Below are positions 1 through 8,679 of a DNA stretch of 64,000 nucleotides, piece by piece. Source of the DNA: Glacieibacterium sp038210595 (lineage in GTDB: Bacteria; Pseudomonadota; Alphaproteobacteria; Sphingomonadales; Sphingomonadaceae); NCBI GenBank assembly GCA_038210595.1, contig JBBQWN010000003.1, forward strand, positions 62,001-126,000, given 5' to 3'. Both the position numbers and the translations under genes were made by a program. Below the pieces are notes generated by a model that saw nothing but the letters and a program-made list of their open reading frames with translations, was not told the origin of the DNA and searched no databases. Position 1 is the first letter of the stretch. The number at the start of each line of letters is the position of its first letter.

Positions 1-1
1 C

Positions 2-145
2 CCGGAGGCCGCGAACCGCCTGCTCGACCAGCTCGGCGTCCCACCCAATGCCCGCGATTTCGCGGCATTCAACACGGCAGTTCCCGCCGGCACGACGCTA
101 CCGCCACCCGCTGGCGTGTTCCCGCGCTGGGTCGAGCCAAGCTGA
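2..145 (+). CDS. metG: Methionyl-tRNA synthetase, C-terminal end (partial)
   Basis: The first 47 codons visible are open from the window edge and end in TGA. The peptide includes LLDQLGVPP and closes with GVFPRWVEPS. This resembles the C-terminal tail of the class I methionyl-tRNA synthetase without the tRNA-binding extension, where the usual ending is a short Pro-rich stretch with VFPR. The stop overlaps the next start as TGATG, so the gene is translationally coupled to tatD. The order metG-tatD-MBL hydrolase is common in alphaproteobacteria and supports the call. Only the tail is seen, so the identity rests on tail similarity plus context. Confidence 0.75.
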   Translation, partial: PEAANRLLDQLGVPPNARDFAAFNTAVPAGTTLPPPAGVFPRWVEPS

Positions 146-924
146 TGCTGGTCGATTCGCACTGTCACCTCAACTACCCGGGTCTGGTCGAGGATCAGGC
201 GGGCGTCATCGACCGCGCCCGGGCGGCGGGCGTCGGCACCATGCTCGGCATTGCGACGCGCGTCGCCGAATGGGACCAGATCACCGGTCTGGCCGAGCGC
301 GAGGCGGACATCTGGGCGACGGTCGGGGTTCATCCTCACGAGGCCGACGTCCACCCCGACACCGACGCCGCCCGCCTGATCGAGGCGGCGCGGCACCCGA
401 AGGTGATCGGCATCGGCGAGACCGGCCTCGACTATTATTACGACAAGAGCGACCGCGACCGGCAGCGAGCCAGCTTCCGCGCCCATATCGCCGCCGCGCG
501 CGACACCGGCCTGCCGCTGATCGTCCACACCCGCGATGCCGAGGATGACACCGCCGGCATCCTGCGAGCGGAGATGGAGCAGGGGGCCTTCGCCGGCGTC
601 ATCCACTGCTTCACCGCCAGCCAGGCCTTTGCCGAACAGGCACTTGCGCTCGGGTTCTACATTTCCCTGTCAGGTATCGTGACGTTCAAGAACGCCCGCG
701 ACCTGCAGGCGAGTGCGGCGACGATCCCCCCGGACCGGCTTCTGGTCGAAACCGACGCGCCGTTCCTCGCGCCCGTGCCGATGCGCGGCAAGACCTGCGA
801 GCCGGCGTTCGTGGCGCACACTGCGGCGTTCGTCGCGGGCCTGCGCGGGCAAGGCGTGGACGAACTCGCCGCCTCCACCACCGACAATTTCTTCCGTCTG
901 TTCGCCAAGGCGGCGCGGCCGTGA
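145..924 (+). CDS. tatD: TatD family metal-dependent DNase/hydrolase
   Basis: A 259-residue TIM-barrel metallohydrolase of the TatD/YcfH family, a cytoplasmic metal-dependent 3'-5' exonuclease/DNase. Visible metal ligands are His6 and His8 (DSHCHLNY), Glu92 (GIGETGLDYYYD), His128 (IVHTRDA), His154 (VIHCFTAS) and Asp204 (LLVETDAPFLAP). This is the full family set at normal length. The start overlaps the metG stop by one base, and the end overlaps the next gene by four. The biological substrate is not certain in bacteria of this group. Confidence 0.95.
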   Translation: MLVDSHCHLNYPGLVEDQAGVIDRARAAGVGTMLGIATRVAEWDQITGLAEREADIWATVGVHPHEADVHPDTDAARLIEAARHPKVIGIGETGLDYYYDKSDRDRQRASFRAHIAAARDTGLPLIVHTRDAEDDTAGILRAEMEQGAFAGVIHCFTASQAFAEQALALGFYISLSGIVTFKNARDLQASAATIPPDRLLVETDAPFLAPVPMRGKTCEPAFVAHTAAFVAGLRGQGVDELAASTTDNFFRLFAKAARP

Positions 925-1691
925 GGATCACCGTCCTGGGCAGCGGCACCTCGAGCGGCGTACCCCGGATCGGCAACGACTGGGGCGACTGCGACCCCGC
1001 GAACCCACGCAACCGCCGCCGCCGTGCGTCGGTCCTGGTCGAGGCCGGCGACACGCGTATTCTCGTCGATACCGGCCCGGACCTGCGCATGCAGCTGCTC
1101 GACGCCGGCATCGCGACGCTCGATGCGGTGCTCTACAGCCACGACCATGCCGACCACAGTCACGGCATCGATGATCTCCGCCAAGTCTTTAACAACATGG
1201 GCAGGCCGGTCGACTGTTATGCGAACGCGGCAACATGGCGGGTGCTGCAACGCCGGTTCGATTATGTCTTTACCGGCAGCGAGTTCTACGCCGCGACGGC
1301 GGTCGCGCACATCATGCCTGAGCGGCTGACGATCGGCCCCATCGTCGTGACACCGTTCGTGCAGAACCACGGCAACATCGACACGCTCGGCTTCCGCTTC
1401 GATTGCGGGGGAAGAGCGGCGGCCTACTCCACCGACGTCAAGGCGCTGCGCGAGACCGGGCCACTGGCCGGGCTCGACCTGTGGGTTATCGATGCGCTGC
1501 GTCGCCACCCGCACCCGACGCACAGCCACCTCGAACAGTCGCTGGGCTGGATCGCCGCGCACCGGCCGCGGCGCGCGGTTCTGACCCACATGGATAACAG
1601 CATGGATTTCGAAACCCTAGCCGCGACGTTGCCAGCCGGAGTCGAGCCGGGTTACGACGGACTGTGCATCGAGCTGGAGGCGGCGGCATGA
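921..1691 (+). CDS. MBL-fold metallohydrolase (PhnP-like)
   Basis: A 256-residue metallo-beta-lactamase-fold hydrolase. The zinc motif HDHADH is at residues 74-79 after the strand ILVDTGPDL, and a later His in LTHMDNSMDF is a further ligand. The N-terminus MRITVLGSGTSSGVPRIG is typical of the PhnP/COG1235 group (cyclic phosphodiesterase-like), though the physiological substrate of the tatD-linked members is not established. It starts with GTG overlapping the tatD stop by four bases, and its own stop overlaps the next ATG. It therefore lies in a tightly coupled operon. Confidence 0.85.
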   Translation: MRITVLGSGTSSGVPRIGNDWGDCDPANPRNRRRRASVLVEAGDTRILVDTGPDLRMQLLDAGIATLDAVLYSHDHADHSHGIDDLRQVFNNMGRPVDCYANAATWRVLQRRFDYVFTGSEFYAATAVAHIMPERLTIGPIVVTPFVQNHGNIDTLGFRFDCGGRAAAYSTDVKALRETGPLAGLDLWVIDALRRHPHPTHSHLEQSLGWIAAHRPRRAVLTHMDNSMDFETLAATLPAGVEPGYDGLCIELEAAA

Positions 1692-1996
1692 GCATCGCGA
1701 CGATCGCCGCCATCGCGAGGCGGCGGCGCAAGTTCGTTTTCGGCGTCCTCGAACAGGCAGCGAATATTCTGGGTGCAATGACCGCCAGCGTCATGGTGGT
1801 CGGCTTGCTGCTGCCGGCGCTGGCCAGCTTTGGCGGCATGGCATCGGTCAGCGCCGCGATGTTCGCATCTGCGGCCTGGCTGGTCACGGGCCTCGCGGTC
1901 CTGACCGGCGGCAGTTCGATGCTGCTGCGCGGCCTGGCACGCGCGCTTGAGGACGACGGCGTCGCCATGCGCGACAATGACGGAACGGCCAACTGA
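1688..1996 (+). CDS. Small two-helix membrane protein, unknown function
   Basis: A 102-residue protein with two hydrophobic stretches. One is around residues 30-60 (ASVMVVGLLLPALASFG) and one around 60-80 (FASAAWLVTGLAVLTGG). It has a basic N-terminus (ARRRRKF) and an acidic tail. I chose ATG at 1688 because it forms an ATGA overlap with the preceding stop; an in-frame ATG at 1664 lies inside the hydrolase gene. I do not recognise a named family. Its tight coupling to both neighbours suggests co-translation with them. Confidence 0.6.
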   Translation: MSIATIAAIARRRRKFVFGVLEQAANILGAMTASVMVVGLLLPALASFGGMASVSAAMFASAAWLVTGLAVLTGGSSMLLRGLARALEDDGVAMRDNDGTAN

Positions 1997-2103
1997 TGGA
2001 TGCAATGTCGGCAACCACCGCCGCCGCCGGCGTTGGCGCACTCGGTGTCCTGGTCTTGGTTGGGTTCTGCGTGGCGCTCTACTTCTACGTGCGCCGGCAC
2101 TGA
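1996..2103 (+). CDS. 35-residue single-pass membrane microprotein
   Basis: The ATG at 1996 overlaps the previous stop as TGATG and opens a 35-codon frame ending in TGA. The peptide has a short polar start (MDAMSATTAA), one hydrophobic helix (ALGVLVLVGFCVALYFYV) and a basic end (RRH), so it looks like a single-pass inner-membrane peptide with its C-terminus cytoplasmic. It is below the length cut-off of most gene finders. Evidence is the coupled start, the clean membrane segment and the operon position. There is no homology call. Confidence 0.45.
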   Translation: MDAMSATTAAAGVGALGVLVLVGFCVALYFYVRRH

Positions 2104-2191
2104 TCGATTTAACATAATATATATTATCGGACTGGGTGATGGGCGTGCGTTGGTGCTGGCGAACCAAGCCCGACGGTGGCATGGGAGCGGC

Positions 2192-2773
2192 GTGAACCCT
2201 GCCCCCTTGCCCAAGCGCACGGATACCGGCGCCTTCCTGCGGGAATGGCTGAGCGATCCGCTACGGGTTGCCTCGGTCGCACCGTCGGGCCGCGCGCTCG
2301 CGGCGATGATGACCCGCGAAATCACCGCCGCCGATGCGCCGGTGATCGAGCTTGGCCCAGGCACCGGCGTGTTCACCGATGCGCTGCTGGCCCGCGGCGT
2401 TCCCGAGGACGGGCTTGTCCTGGTCGAGATGAACGCCAATTTCGCGCGCCTGCTGCGCTTCCGCATGCCGCGCGCGACCGTGCTCGAGATGGATGCGACG
2501 CGGCTGGGCCGGCTCGATCTGCCCGGCGGCGTCGGGGCGGTGGTCAGCGGCCTGCCGGTGCTGGCGATGCCGCCACGCGCCGTGCTGCAGATTCTCAGAG
2601 GCGCGTTCGCCCATTTGCGCGATGACGCGGCCTTTTACCAGTTCACCTATGGCCCCAGCTGCCCGGTGCGCCGCACGATCCTGGCCCGGCTCGGTCTGAA
2701 GGCAAAGCGGGTCGGCGGGGCGATCGTCAACCTGCCCCCGGCCTCGGTCTACAAGATCACCCGCGCACGATGA
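2192..2773 (+). CDS. Class I SAM methyltransferase, phospholipid N-methyltransferase-like
   Basis: A 193-residue Rossmann methyltransferase. The SAM-binding motif I is VIELGPGTGVFTDALL near residue 50, followed by the acidic residue of VLVEMNANFA. The N-terminal part (FLREWLSDPLRVASVAPSG) matches proteins annotated as phospholipid N-methyltransferase PmtA-like/COG3963, which resemble the KsgA fold. True PmtA activity (phosphatidylethanolamine to phosphatidylcholine) is only inferred. I chose GTG at 2192, preceded by GGGAGCGG. A longer frame reaches back to 2000 but overlaps the microprotein. The stop overlaps mazG by four bases. Confidence 0.7.
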   Translation: MNPAPLPKRTDTGAFLREWLSDPLRVASVAPSGRALAAMMTREITAADAPVIELGPGTGVFTDALLARGVPEDGLVLVEMNANFARLLRFRMPRATVLEMDATRLGRLDLPGGVGAVVSGLPVLAMPPRAVLQILRGAFAHLRDDAAFYQFTYGPSCPVRRTILARLGLKAKRVGGAIVNLPPASVYKITRAR

Positions 2774-3522
2774 TCGAGCCGCTGGTGGCGATCATGGCGC
2801 GGCTGCGCGATCCCGCCACCGGCTGCCCCTGGGATGTCGCGCAGGACTTCGCCACGATCGCGCCGTACACGATCGAGGAAGCGTACGAGGTCGCGCAGGC
2901 GATCGCCGACAACGACATGGCCGAGCTGCGTGACGAGCTTGGCGACCTGCTCCTCCAGCTGGTGTTCCACGCCCGCATCGCCGAGGAGGCGGGGGCCTTC
3001 GCCTTGCCCGATGTCGTCACCGCGATCGTCGACAAGATGACCCGCCGGCATCCGCATGTCTTCGGCGATGCCGCGTCCGACGTTGATGCGGTGTCGCAGA
3101 AACTGACCTGGGAGGCGTTGAAGGCGAAGGAGAAACCGCGCGGCGCGGCGCTCGACGGAGTGGCCCTCGCCCTGCCCGCGCTGATGCGCGCCGACAAGCT
3201 GCAGCGCCGCGCCGCGCGGACCGGATTCGACTGGCCCGACGCCGGCGGTGCCCGCGCCAAGATCGTCGAGGAGCTGGCTGAATTCGACGCCGCCGCAACG
3301 CCCATGGAGCGGCACGAGGAGGCCGGCGATCTGCTGTTCGCCGTGGTCAACTGGCTGCGCAAGCACGAGATCGACCCCGAGGTCGCGCTGCGCGCCGCGA
3401 ACGCCAAGTTCGAGCGGCGGTTTGCGGCGATGGAGGCCGAGGCGGGTGCCGGTTTTGCGGGCCTCGACCTCGATGCCAAGGAAGCCCTGTGGCAGGCGGT
3501 GAAGGTGCGCGAGCGCGCCTAG
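2770..3522 (+). CDS. mazG: Nucleoside triphosphate pyrophosphohydrolase MazG
   Basis: A 250-residue all-alpha NTP pyrophosphohydrolase that hydrolyses NTPs and dNTPs to the monophosphate and PPi. Two MazG repeats are visible. The first has EEAYEVAQAI with DELGDLLLQLVFH (about residues 37-65) and the second has EELAEFD with EEAGDLLFAVVNW (about 160-195). These give the paired EExxE/ExxD magnesium sites. The N-terminal RLRDPATGCPWD is the family signature. Start ATG overlaps the upstream methyltransferase stop, and the 3' end overlaps the convergent gph by four bases. Confidence 0.93.
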   Translation: MIEPLVAIMARLRDPATGCPWDVAQDFATIAPYTIEEAYEVAQAIADNDMAELRDELGDLLLQLVFHARIAEEAGAFALPDVVTAIVDKMTRRHPHVFGDAASDVDAVSQKLTWEALKAKEKPRGAALDGVALALPALMRADKLQRRAARTGFDWPDAGGARAKIVEELAEFDAAATPMERHEEAGDLLFAVVNWLRKHEIDPEVALRAANAKFERRFAAMEAEAGAGFAGLDLDAKEALWQAVKVRERA

Positions 3523-4181
3523 TCGAGCCGGGCGATCGCATCGATCAGGTCGCCGTAACTGTCGATGACCGCGTCCGCACCGAGTTCCGCGGCCGGCCGG
3601 TCGGCAAAGCCGAACCCCACGACGATGACCGGCACGCCGGCGTTGCGGGCGGCCGCTACGTCGATGCTGGTGTCGCCGATGAAGACGCTGTCGGTGAGCG
3701 CATGGCCGGCGGCGGCGGCGGTTGCCGCGACATGGCGCGCATCGGGCTTGCGCACCGCCAGGCTGTCCCCGCCGAGCACGGCCGCGAACCGCCCGCTCCA
3801 GCCGATCGCCTCGATCAACTGGTTGGCGAGCCCGACCGGCTTGTTGGTGCAGACCGCCAGCGTTACCCCCTGCGCGGCGAGCGCGTCCATCGCCGCTGCC
3901 GCGCCGGGATAAACCCGCGAACTATCGGCGATGTGACCGGCGTAGAACGCCAGGAACGGCTGGAGCGCACGCTGGACGATCGCCTCGTCCACGTCGCCCG
4001 ATTGCGCCAGGCCAAGTTCGATCAGGGCGCGCGCACCCTGGCCGACGAGGTGGCGGACGGTCGCTGCGTCGACACCGGGCCGCTCGACGGCAGCGAGCGC
4101 GTAGTTGAGCGCCGCGCACAGGTCGGGCGCGGTGTCGACGAGGGTGCCGTCGAGGTCGAAGATCACGAGTTTCGGGTGCAT
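3519..4181 (-). CDS. gph: Phosphoglycolate phosphatase (HAD superfamily)
   Basis: A 220-residue HAD phosphatase. Motif I is FDLDGTLVDTAPDL, with Asp9 the nucleophile and Asp11 the acid/base. Motif II is VCTNKPVGL and motif III/IV is GDTSIDVAAARNAG. The long helical cap between motifs I and II fits Gph, which clears 2-phosphoglycolate formed from DNA 3'-phosphoglycolate ends. Other small HAD substrates cannot be excluded. It is transcribed away from glmU across a 59-base gap and converges on mazG. Confidence 0.88.
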   Translation of the reverse strand: MHPKLVIFDLDGTLVDTAPDLCAALNYALAAVERPGVDAATVRHLVGQGARALIELGLAQSGDVDEAIVQRALQPFLAFYAGHIADSSRVYPGAAAAMDALAAQGVTLAVCTNKPVGLANQLIEAIGWSGRFAAVLGGDSLAVRKPDARHVAATAAAAGHALTDSVFIGDTSIDVAAARNAGVPVIVVGFGFADRPAAELGADAVIDSYGDLIDAIARLD

Positions 4182-4240
4182 GTCCGCTCCGTCACGGCTG
4201 CCGCTGGAAAAGACAAGGTCGATATGCGAAAGCCCGCGCC

Positions 4241-5584
4241 GTGAGCCACCCCCGCCCAGTTGCCGCGATCGTGCTTGCCGCCGGCCAGGGGACGCGGATG
4301 AAGTCCGCGCGGCACAAGGTGCTGCACCCGCTCGCCGGGCGACCGATGCTGCTCCACCTGCTCGCCAGTGTTGATGCGCTGCAGTCGGCGGCGACCGTCG
4401 TCGTGGTCGGGGCCGGGCGCGAGCAGGTCGAGGCCGCGCTGACGGGGACCGGCGCCGCGGTCGCGGTGCAGTCCGAACAACTCGGCACCGGCCATGCCGT
4501 GGCGCAGGCGGAGGCAGCGCTGGCCGGTTTCGATGGCGACGTGCTGATCCTGTACGGGGATGTGCCGCTGATCGAAACCGCGACGATGCAGCGGATGCTC
4601 GATGCGTTGACCGACGACGTCGCGGCCGTCGTCCTGGGTTTCAGTCCAGCCGATCCAGCAGCTTACGGGCGCATCCTCGCGACCGGCGGCATTATCGACA
4701 AGATGGTCGAGTTCAAGGACGCGAGCGCCGCCGAGCGCGCCGTGACGCTGTGCAATTCGGGGCTGATGGCGGTGCGCTCGCGCGACCTGTGGCCGCTGCT
4801 CGCCCGCGTCGGCAACGCCAATGCCGCAGGCGAATACTACCTGCCCGATATCGTCGGCCTCGCCGCCCTGCCCGTTCGCGTCATCGAGACCGATGCGGCC
4901 GAAGTCGCGGGCGTCAATTCCCGCGCCGAACTCGCCGTCGTCGAGGCGGGCTGGCAGGACCGGCGGCGCGCCGCGATGATGGCGGCCGGAGTAACGCTGG
5001 TCGCGCCGGAGACCGTGTGGTTCGCCCACGACACGACTGTCGCCGCCGACGTCACTATCGAACCCGATGTCTGGTTCGGCCCCGGCGTGCGCATCGCCGC
5101 CGGCGCGACGATTCGCGGCTTCAGCCATATTGAGGGCGCGACGATCGGCACCGGGGTCGAGGTCGGGCCGTTCGCCCGGCTTCGGCCTGGCACGGTGCTC
5201 GGCGATGGCGCCAAGATCGGCAATTTTGTCGAGGTCAAAAACGCGCGGCTGGGCGATGGTGCCAAGGCCAACCACCTGACATATCTAGGTGACGCCGATA
5301 TCGGCGCGAAGACCAACATCGGTGCGGGAACGATAACCTGTAATTACGACGGCTTCTTCAAGTATCGCACAACGATCGGCGCGGGTGCGTTCATCGGCTC
5401 CAACAGCGCGCTGGTCGCGCCGGTCAGCATCGGCGACAACGCCATCGTCGCGGCCGGCAGCACGGTCACCGCCGACGTCGAGGCCGGTGCCCTGGCGCTG
5501 GCGCGGGGGCAGCAGACGGTCAAGACGGGCTGGGCGACGCGATTCCGGGCCATCATGGCAGCACGCAAAGCGGACAAACACTGA
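4241..5584 (+). CDS. glmU: Bifunctional GlcN-1-P acetyltransferase / GlcNAc-1-P uridylyltransferase
   Basis: A 447-residue cytoplasmic enzyme making UDP-GlcNAc from GlcN-1-P, acetyl-CoA and UTP. The N-terminal pyrophosphorylase domain has LAAGQGTRMKSARHKVLHPL. After about residue 240 come left-handed beta-helix hexapeptide repeats with RLRPGT, NFVEVKNARLG and NIGAGTITCNYDG, the acetyl-CoA/GlcN-1-P site. The start is GTG. It is followed one base later by glmS, so the two UDP-GlcNAc pathway genes are an operon feeding peptidoglycan and LPS. Confidence 0.96.
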   Translation: MSHPRPVAAIVLAAGQGTRMKSARHKVLHPLAGRPMLLHLLASVDALQSAATVVVVGAGREQVEAALTGTGAAVAVQSEQLGTGHAVAQAEAALAGFDGDVLILYGDVPLIETATMQRMLDALTDDVAAVVLGFSPADPAAYGRILATGGIIDKMVEFKDASAAERAVTLCNSGLMAVRSRDLWPLLARVGNANAAGEYYLPDIVGLAALPVRVIETDAAEVAGVNSRAELAVVEAGWQDRRRAAMMAAGVTLVAPETVWFAHDTTVAADVTIEPDVWFGPGVRIAAGATIRGFSHIEGATIGTGVEVGPFARLRPGTVLGDGAKIGNFVEVKNARLGDGAKANHLTYLGDADIGAKTNIGAGTITCNYDGFFKYRTTIGAGAFIGSNSALVAPVSIGDNAIVAAGSTVTADVEAGALALARGQQTVKTGWATRFRAIMAARKADKH

Positions 5585-5585
5585 C

Positions 5586-7409
5586 ATGTGCGGCATCATC
5601 GGCATTCTCGGCACGACGGACGTCAGCGAGCGCCTGCTCGACGGGCTGCGGCGGCTCGAATACCGCGGCTATGACAGCGCCGGCATCGCCACCATCCATG
5701 ACGGGCATTTCGATCGGCGGCGGGCGGAGGGCAAGCTCAACAACCTCGCGGCGCGGCTGGCGGAAAGCCCCCTGCCCGGCCGCATCGGCATCGCCCACAC
5801 CCGCTGGGCGACCCACGGCGCGCCGACCGAGGACAATGCTCACCCGCACATCGTCGGTCCGGTGACCATCGTCCACAACGGCATCATCGAGAACTTCCGG
5901 CCGCTGCGTGACGAGCTGATCGCGGACGGGCGTGAATTCCGCAGCCAGACCGACACCGAGGTCGTCGCGCATCTGGTGGCGCGCGAAGTCGAGCGCGGGG
6001 CCAGCCCACGTGAGGCGGTCGCGGCGGTGCTGCCGCGCCTGCACGGCGCGTTCGCGATGGCCTTCATGTTCGAGGCCGAGCCCGACCTGCTGATCGGGGC
6101 GAGGCTGGGGGCGCCGCTGACCGTCGGCTACGGCGAGGGCGAGAACTACCTTGGCTCCGATGCGCTGGCGCTGGCCCCGCTGACGCAGCGCATCGCCTAT
6201 CTCGACGACGGCGACTGGGTTGCGGTCAGCCGCGAGAGCGTCGAGATCTTCGACCGCGACAACAAGCCGGTGACGCGGCCGGTGACGATGTCCGGCCTGA
6301 CCGGCGCGATGATCACCAAGGGCAATTACCGCCACTTCATGCTCAAGGAGATCCATGAGCAGCCGGTGGTGGTGGCGCAGACGCTGCAGTCCTACCTGCG
6401 CCCGGTCGAGGCCCAGGTCGCGCTGCCGCAGATGGATTTCGACCTGTCGGCGATCGAACGCGTCGCCATCGTCGCCTGCGGCACCGCCTCCTATGTCGGC
6501 ATGATCGGCAAATACTGGATCGAGCAGCTGGCGCGGATCCCGGTCGACGCCGATGTCGCGTCGGAGTTCCGCTACCGCGAGCCGGTGCTCGACGGGCGCG
6601 TGCTCGGCGTTGTGATCTCGCAGTCGGGCGAGACCGCCGACACGCTGGCGGCGCTTCATCACATGGCGGCGGCGGGGGTCACCACCGCCGGCATCATCAA
6701 TTCGCCGACCAGTTCGATGGCGCGCGAGGTCGACCTGCTGCTGCCCACTCATGCCGGGCCGGAGATCGGCGTCGCCTCGACCAAGGCGTTCACCTGCCAA
6801 CTGGCCGTGATGGCGGCGCTGGCCGTCAACCTCGCCCGCGCCAAGGGCCGGTTGAGCCGTGACGCCGAAGCCGAGCTGGTCCACCAGCTGTCCGAAGTCC
6901 CCGCCGCGATGAACGCCGCGCTGGCCCGCGAGTCCGCGATCGAGCCGGTCGCGCAGATCGTCGCGCAGGCCCGCGACGTGCTCTACCTGGGCCGCGGCGT
7001 CGACTATCCGATGGCGCTCGAAGGCGCGCTTAAACTGAAGGAAATCAGCTATATCCACGCCGAAGGCTATGCATCGGGTGAGATGAAGCACGGCCCGATC
7101 GCGCTGATCGACGACCAGGTGCCGCTGATCGTCATCGCTCCCGCCGGGCCGTTGTTCGACAAGACTGTCAGCAACATGCACGAGGCGCAGGCGCGCGGGG
7201 CCCAGGTCATCCTGATTTCCGACGCCGCCGGCATCGCCCAGGCCGGACACGGCTGCGTCGCCACCATCGAGATGCCCGCGCTCCACCCGTTGATCGCGCC
7301 GCTGGTCTATGCGGTGCCGGTCCAGCTGCTTGCCTACCAGGTGGCGGTGCTGAAGGGCACCGACGTCGATCAGCCGCGCAACCTCGCCAAGTCGGTGACG
7401 GTCGAATAG
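5586..7409 (+). CDS. glmS: Glutamine-fructose-6-phosphate aminotransferase (isomerizing)
   Basis: A 607-residue enzyme converting fructose-6-P and glutamine to glucosamine-6-P. The start ATG-TGC exposes Cys2 as the N-terminal nucleophile (MCGIIGILG), which fixes the start; a longer in-frame extension inside glmU is not used. The class II glutaminase domain (about 1-215, with RTRWATHG-like HTRWATHG) is followed by two SIS sugar-isomerase domains. The C-terminus ends DQPRNLAKSVTVE, the family signature. It sits immediately after glmU. No glmS ribozyme-like leader is possible in the two-base gap. Confidence 0.97.
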   Translation: MCGIIGILGTTDVSERLLDGLRRLEYRGYDSAGIATIHDGHFDRRRAEGKLNNLAARLAESPLPGRIGIAHTRWATHGAPTEDNAHPHIVGPVTIVHNGIIENFRPLRDELIADGREFRSQTDTEVVAHLVAREVERGASPREAVAAVLPRLHGAFAMAFMFEAEPDLLIGARLGAPLTVGYGEGENYLGSDALALAPLTQRIAYLDDGDWVAVSRESVEIFDRDNKPVTRPVTMSGLTGAMITKGNYRHFMLKEIHEQPVVVAQTLQSYLRPVEAQVALPQMDFDLSAIERVAIVACGTASYVGMIGKYWIEQLARIPVDADVASEFRYREPVLDGRVLGVVISQSGETADTLAALHHMAAAGVTTAGIINSPTSSMAREVDLLLPTHAGPEIGVASTKAFTCQLAVMAALAVNLARAKGRLSRDAEAELVHQLSEVPAAMNAALARESAIEPVAQIVAQARDVLYLGRGVDYPMALEGALKLKEISYIHAEGYASGEMKHGPIALIDDQVPLIVIAPAGPLFDKTVSNMHEAQARGAQVILISDAAGIAQAGHGCVATIEMPALHPLIAPLVYAVPVQLLAYQVAVLKGTDVDQPRNLAKSVTVE

Positions 7410-7445
7410 CTGTAACGGGCTGCCGGCAGCGGCGAAGGAGCAAGC

Positions 7446-8669
7446 ATGGCCCACCGTACCGCCGAATTCACCAACGCCGACGGCGTCCGCCTGAAAGCAC
7501 GCATCGAGCTGCCGGTCGGCCCCGTGCGCGCCGTGGCGCTGTTCGCGCACTGCTTCACCTGCACGATGCAGAGCCATGCGGCGAGCCGCGTGACGATGGC
7601 GCTGGCGGCGCACGGCATCGCGACGATGCGGTTCGACTTTACCGGGCTGGGCGGCAGCGAAGGCGACTTCGCCAACGCCGGGTTCGCGGCCGATGTCGCC
7701 GATATCGTGTCCGCCGCGGATTACCTGCGCGGCGACGTCGGGGCGCCGTCGATCGTCATCGGGCACAGCCTCGGCGGGGCCGCCATCCTAGCGGCTGCGA
7801 GCGGCATCCCGGAGGCGCGCGCGGTCGTCACCATCGGCGCGCCGTTCGACCCGGCGCATGTGCTTCACCGCATCGACGGCGATCTGGCGACGATCGAGCG
7901 CGACGGCGCGGGCGAGGTCAAGATCGGCGGGCGGGCGTTCCGGATCAGCGCCGATTTCCTCAACCGCACCAAGGGTTCGATGCCGGCGACGCAGATCGCA
8001 GGGCTGAAGCGCGCGCTGCTCGTCCTGCACGCCCCGCTCGACACTATCGTCGGGATCGACAATGCGCGCGCCATCTTCGAGGCGGCGCGCCACCCCAAGA
8101 GCTTCGTTTCGCTCGACGGCGCCGATCACCTGCTGACCCGGCTGAGCGACGCCAATTATGTCGCGTCGCTGATCGCGGCCTGGGTCGAACGCTATATCGA
8201 TCCGCTGCCCGCCGGTGCCGACCTTGCCGAGGGCGAGGTGCTGGTCGGCAGCGCCGGGGGCAAGTTCGGCACCATCGTCCGTACGCGCGGCCACGAGCTT
8301 ATCGTCGACGAGCCGGTGGCGTTCGGCGGCGACGATGCCGGCCCCGGCCCCTACGACCTGCTGCTCGGTTCGCTGGGGGCGTGCACGGCGATCACGCTGA
8401 AGATCGTCGCGGCGCGCGAGAACATCCCGCTGACGGGCGTCACCGTCCGCCTCACCCACGACCGCAACCACGCCAAGGACTGCGACCATTGCCTCGAGGC
8501 CGGGGCGAAGGTCGAGGCGATCAATCGCACGCTCGACCTGGCCGGCGACCTCGACGAGGCACAGCGCGCGCGGCTGCTCGTCATCGCCGATAAATGCCCG
8601 GTCCATCGGACGCTGACCGGCAATCTGCACATTCACACTCTGCTTGCGCCGGCCGCCCTGCCCGGGTGA
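7446..8669 (+). CDS. Fused alpha/beta hydrolase and OsmC-family protein
   Basis: A 407-residue two-domain protein. The N-terminal half is an alpha/beta hydrolase with the nucleophile elbow GHSLGG (about residues 109-114), an oxyanion region FAHCFTC, and a late DGADHLLTR supplying the catalytic His. From about 270 on it is an OsmC/Ohr-like domain (LLGSLGACTAITLKI) with the second conserved Cys in KCPVHRTL. OsmC domains reduce organic hydroperoxides through two Cys. A joint role in detoxifying acyl or peroxide compounds is inference. The fusion is known in alphaproteobacteria. AAGGAG lies upstream of the ATG. Confidence 0.85.
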   Translation: MAHRTAEFTNADGVRLKARIELPVGPVRAVALFAHCFTCTMQSHAASRVTMALAAHGIATMRFDFTGLGGSEGDFANAGFAADVADIVSAADYLRGDVGAPSIVIGHSLGGAAILAAASGIPEARAVVTIGAPFDPAHVLHRIDGDLATIERDGAGEVKIGGRAFRISADFLNRTKGSMPATQIAGLKRALLVLHAPLDTIVGIDNARAIFEAARHPKSFVSLDGADHLLTRLSDANYVASLIAAWVERYIDPLPAGADLAEGEVLVGSAGGKFGTIVRTRGHELIVDEPVAFGGDDAGPGPYDLLLGSLGACTAITLKIVAARENIPLTGVTVRLTHDRNHAKDCDHCLEAGAKVEAINRTLDLAGDLDEAQRARLLVIADKCPVHRTLTGNLHIHTLLAPAALPG

Positions 8670-8679
8670 CATACCGGGC

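Noticed and set aside
5585..5585. Possible glmS ribozyme or leader RNA
   Set aside because: Only one base separates glmU from glmS, and the ribozyme is a Gram-positive feature.
5553..7766. A 737-codon minus-strand frame antisense to glmS
   Set aside because: glmS is certain from its motifs; the antisense peptide is Arg/Asp/Gly-rich without recognisable domains.
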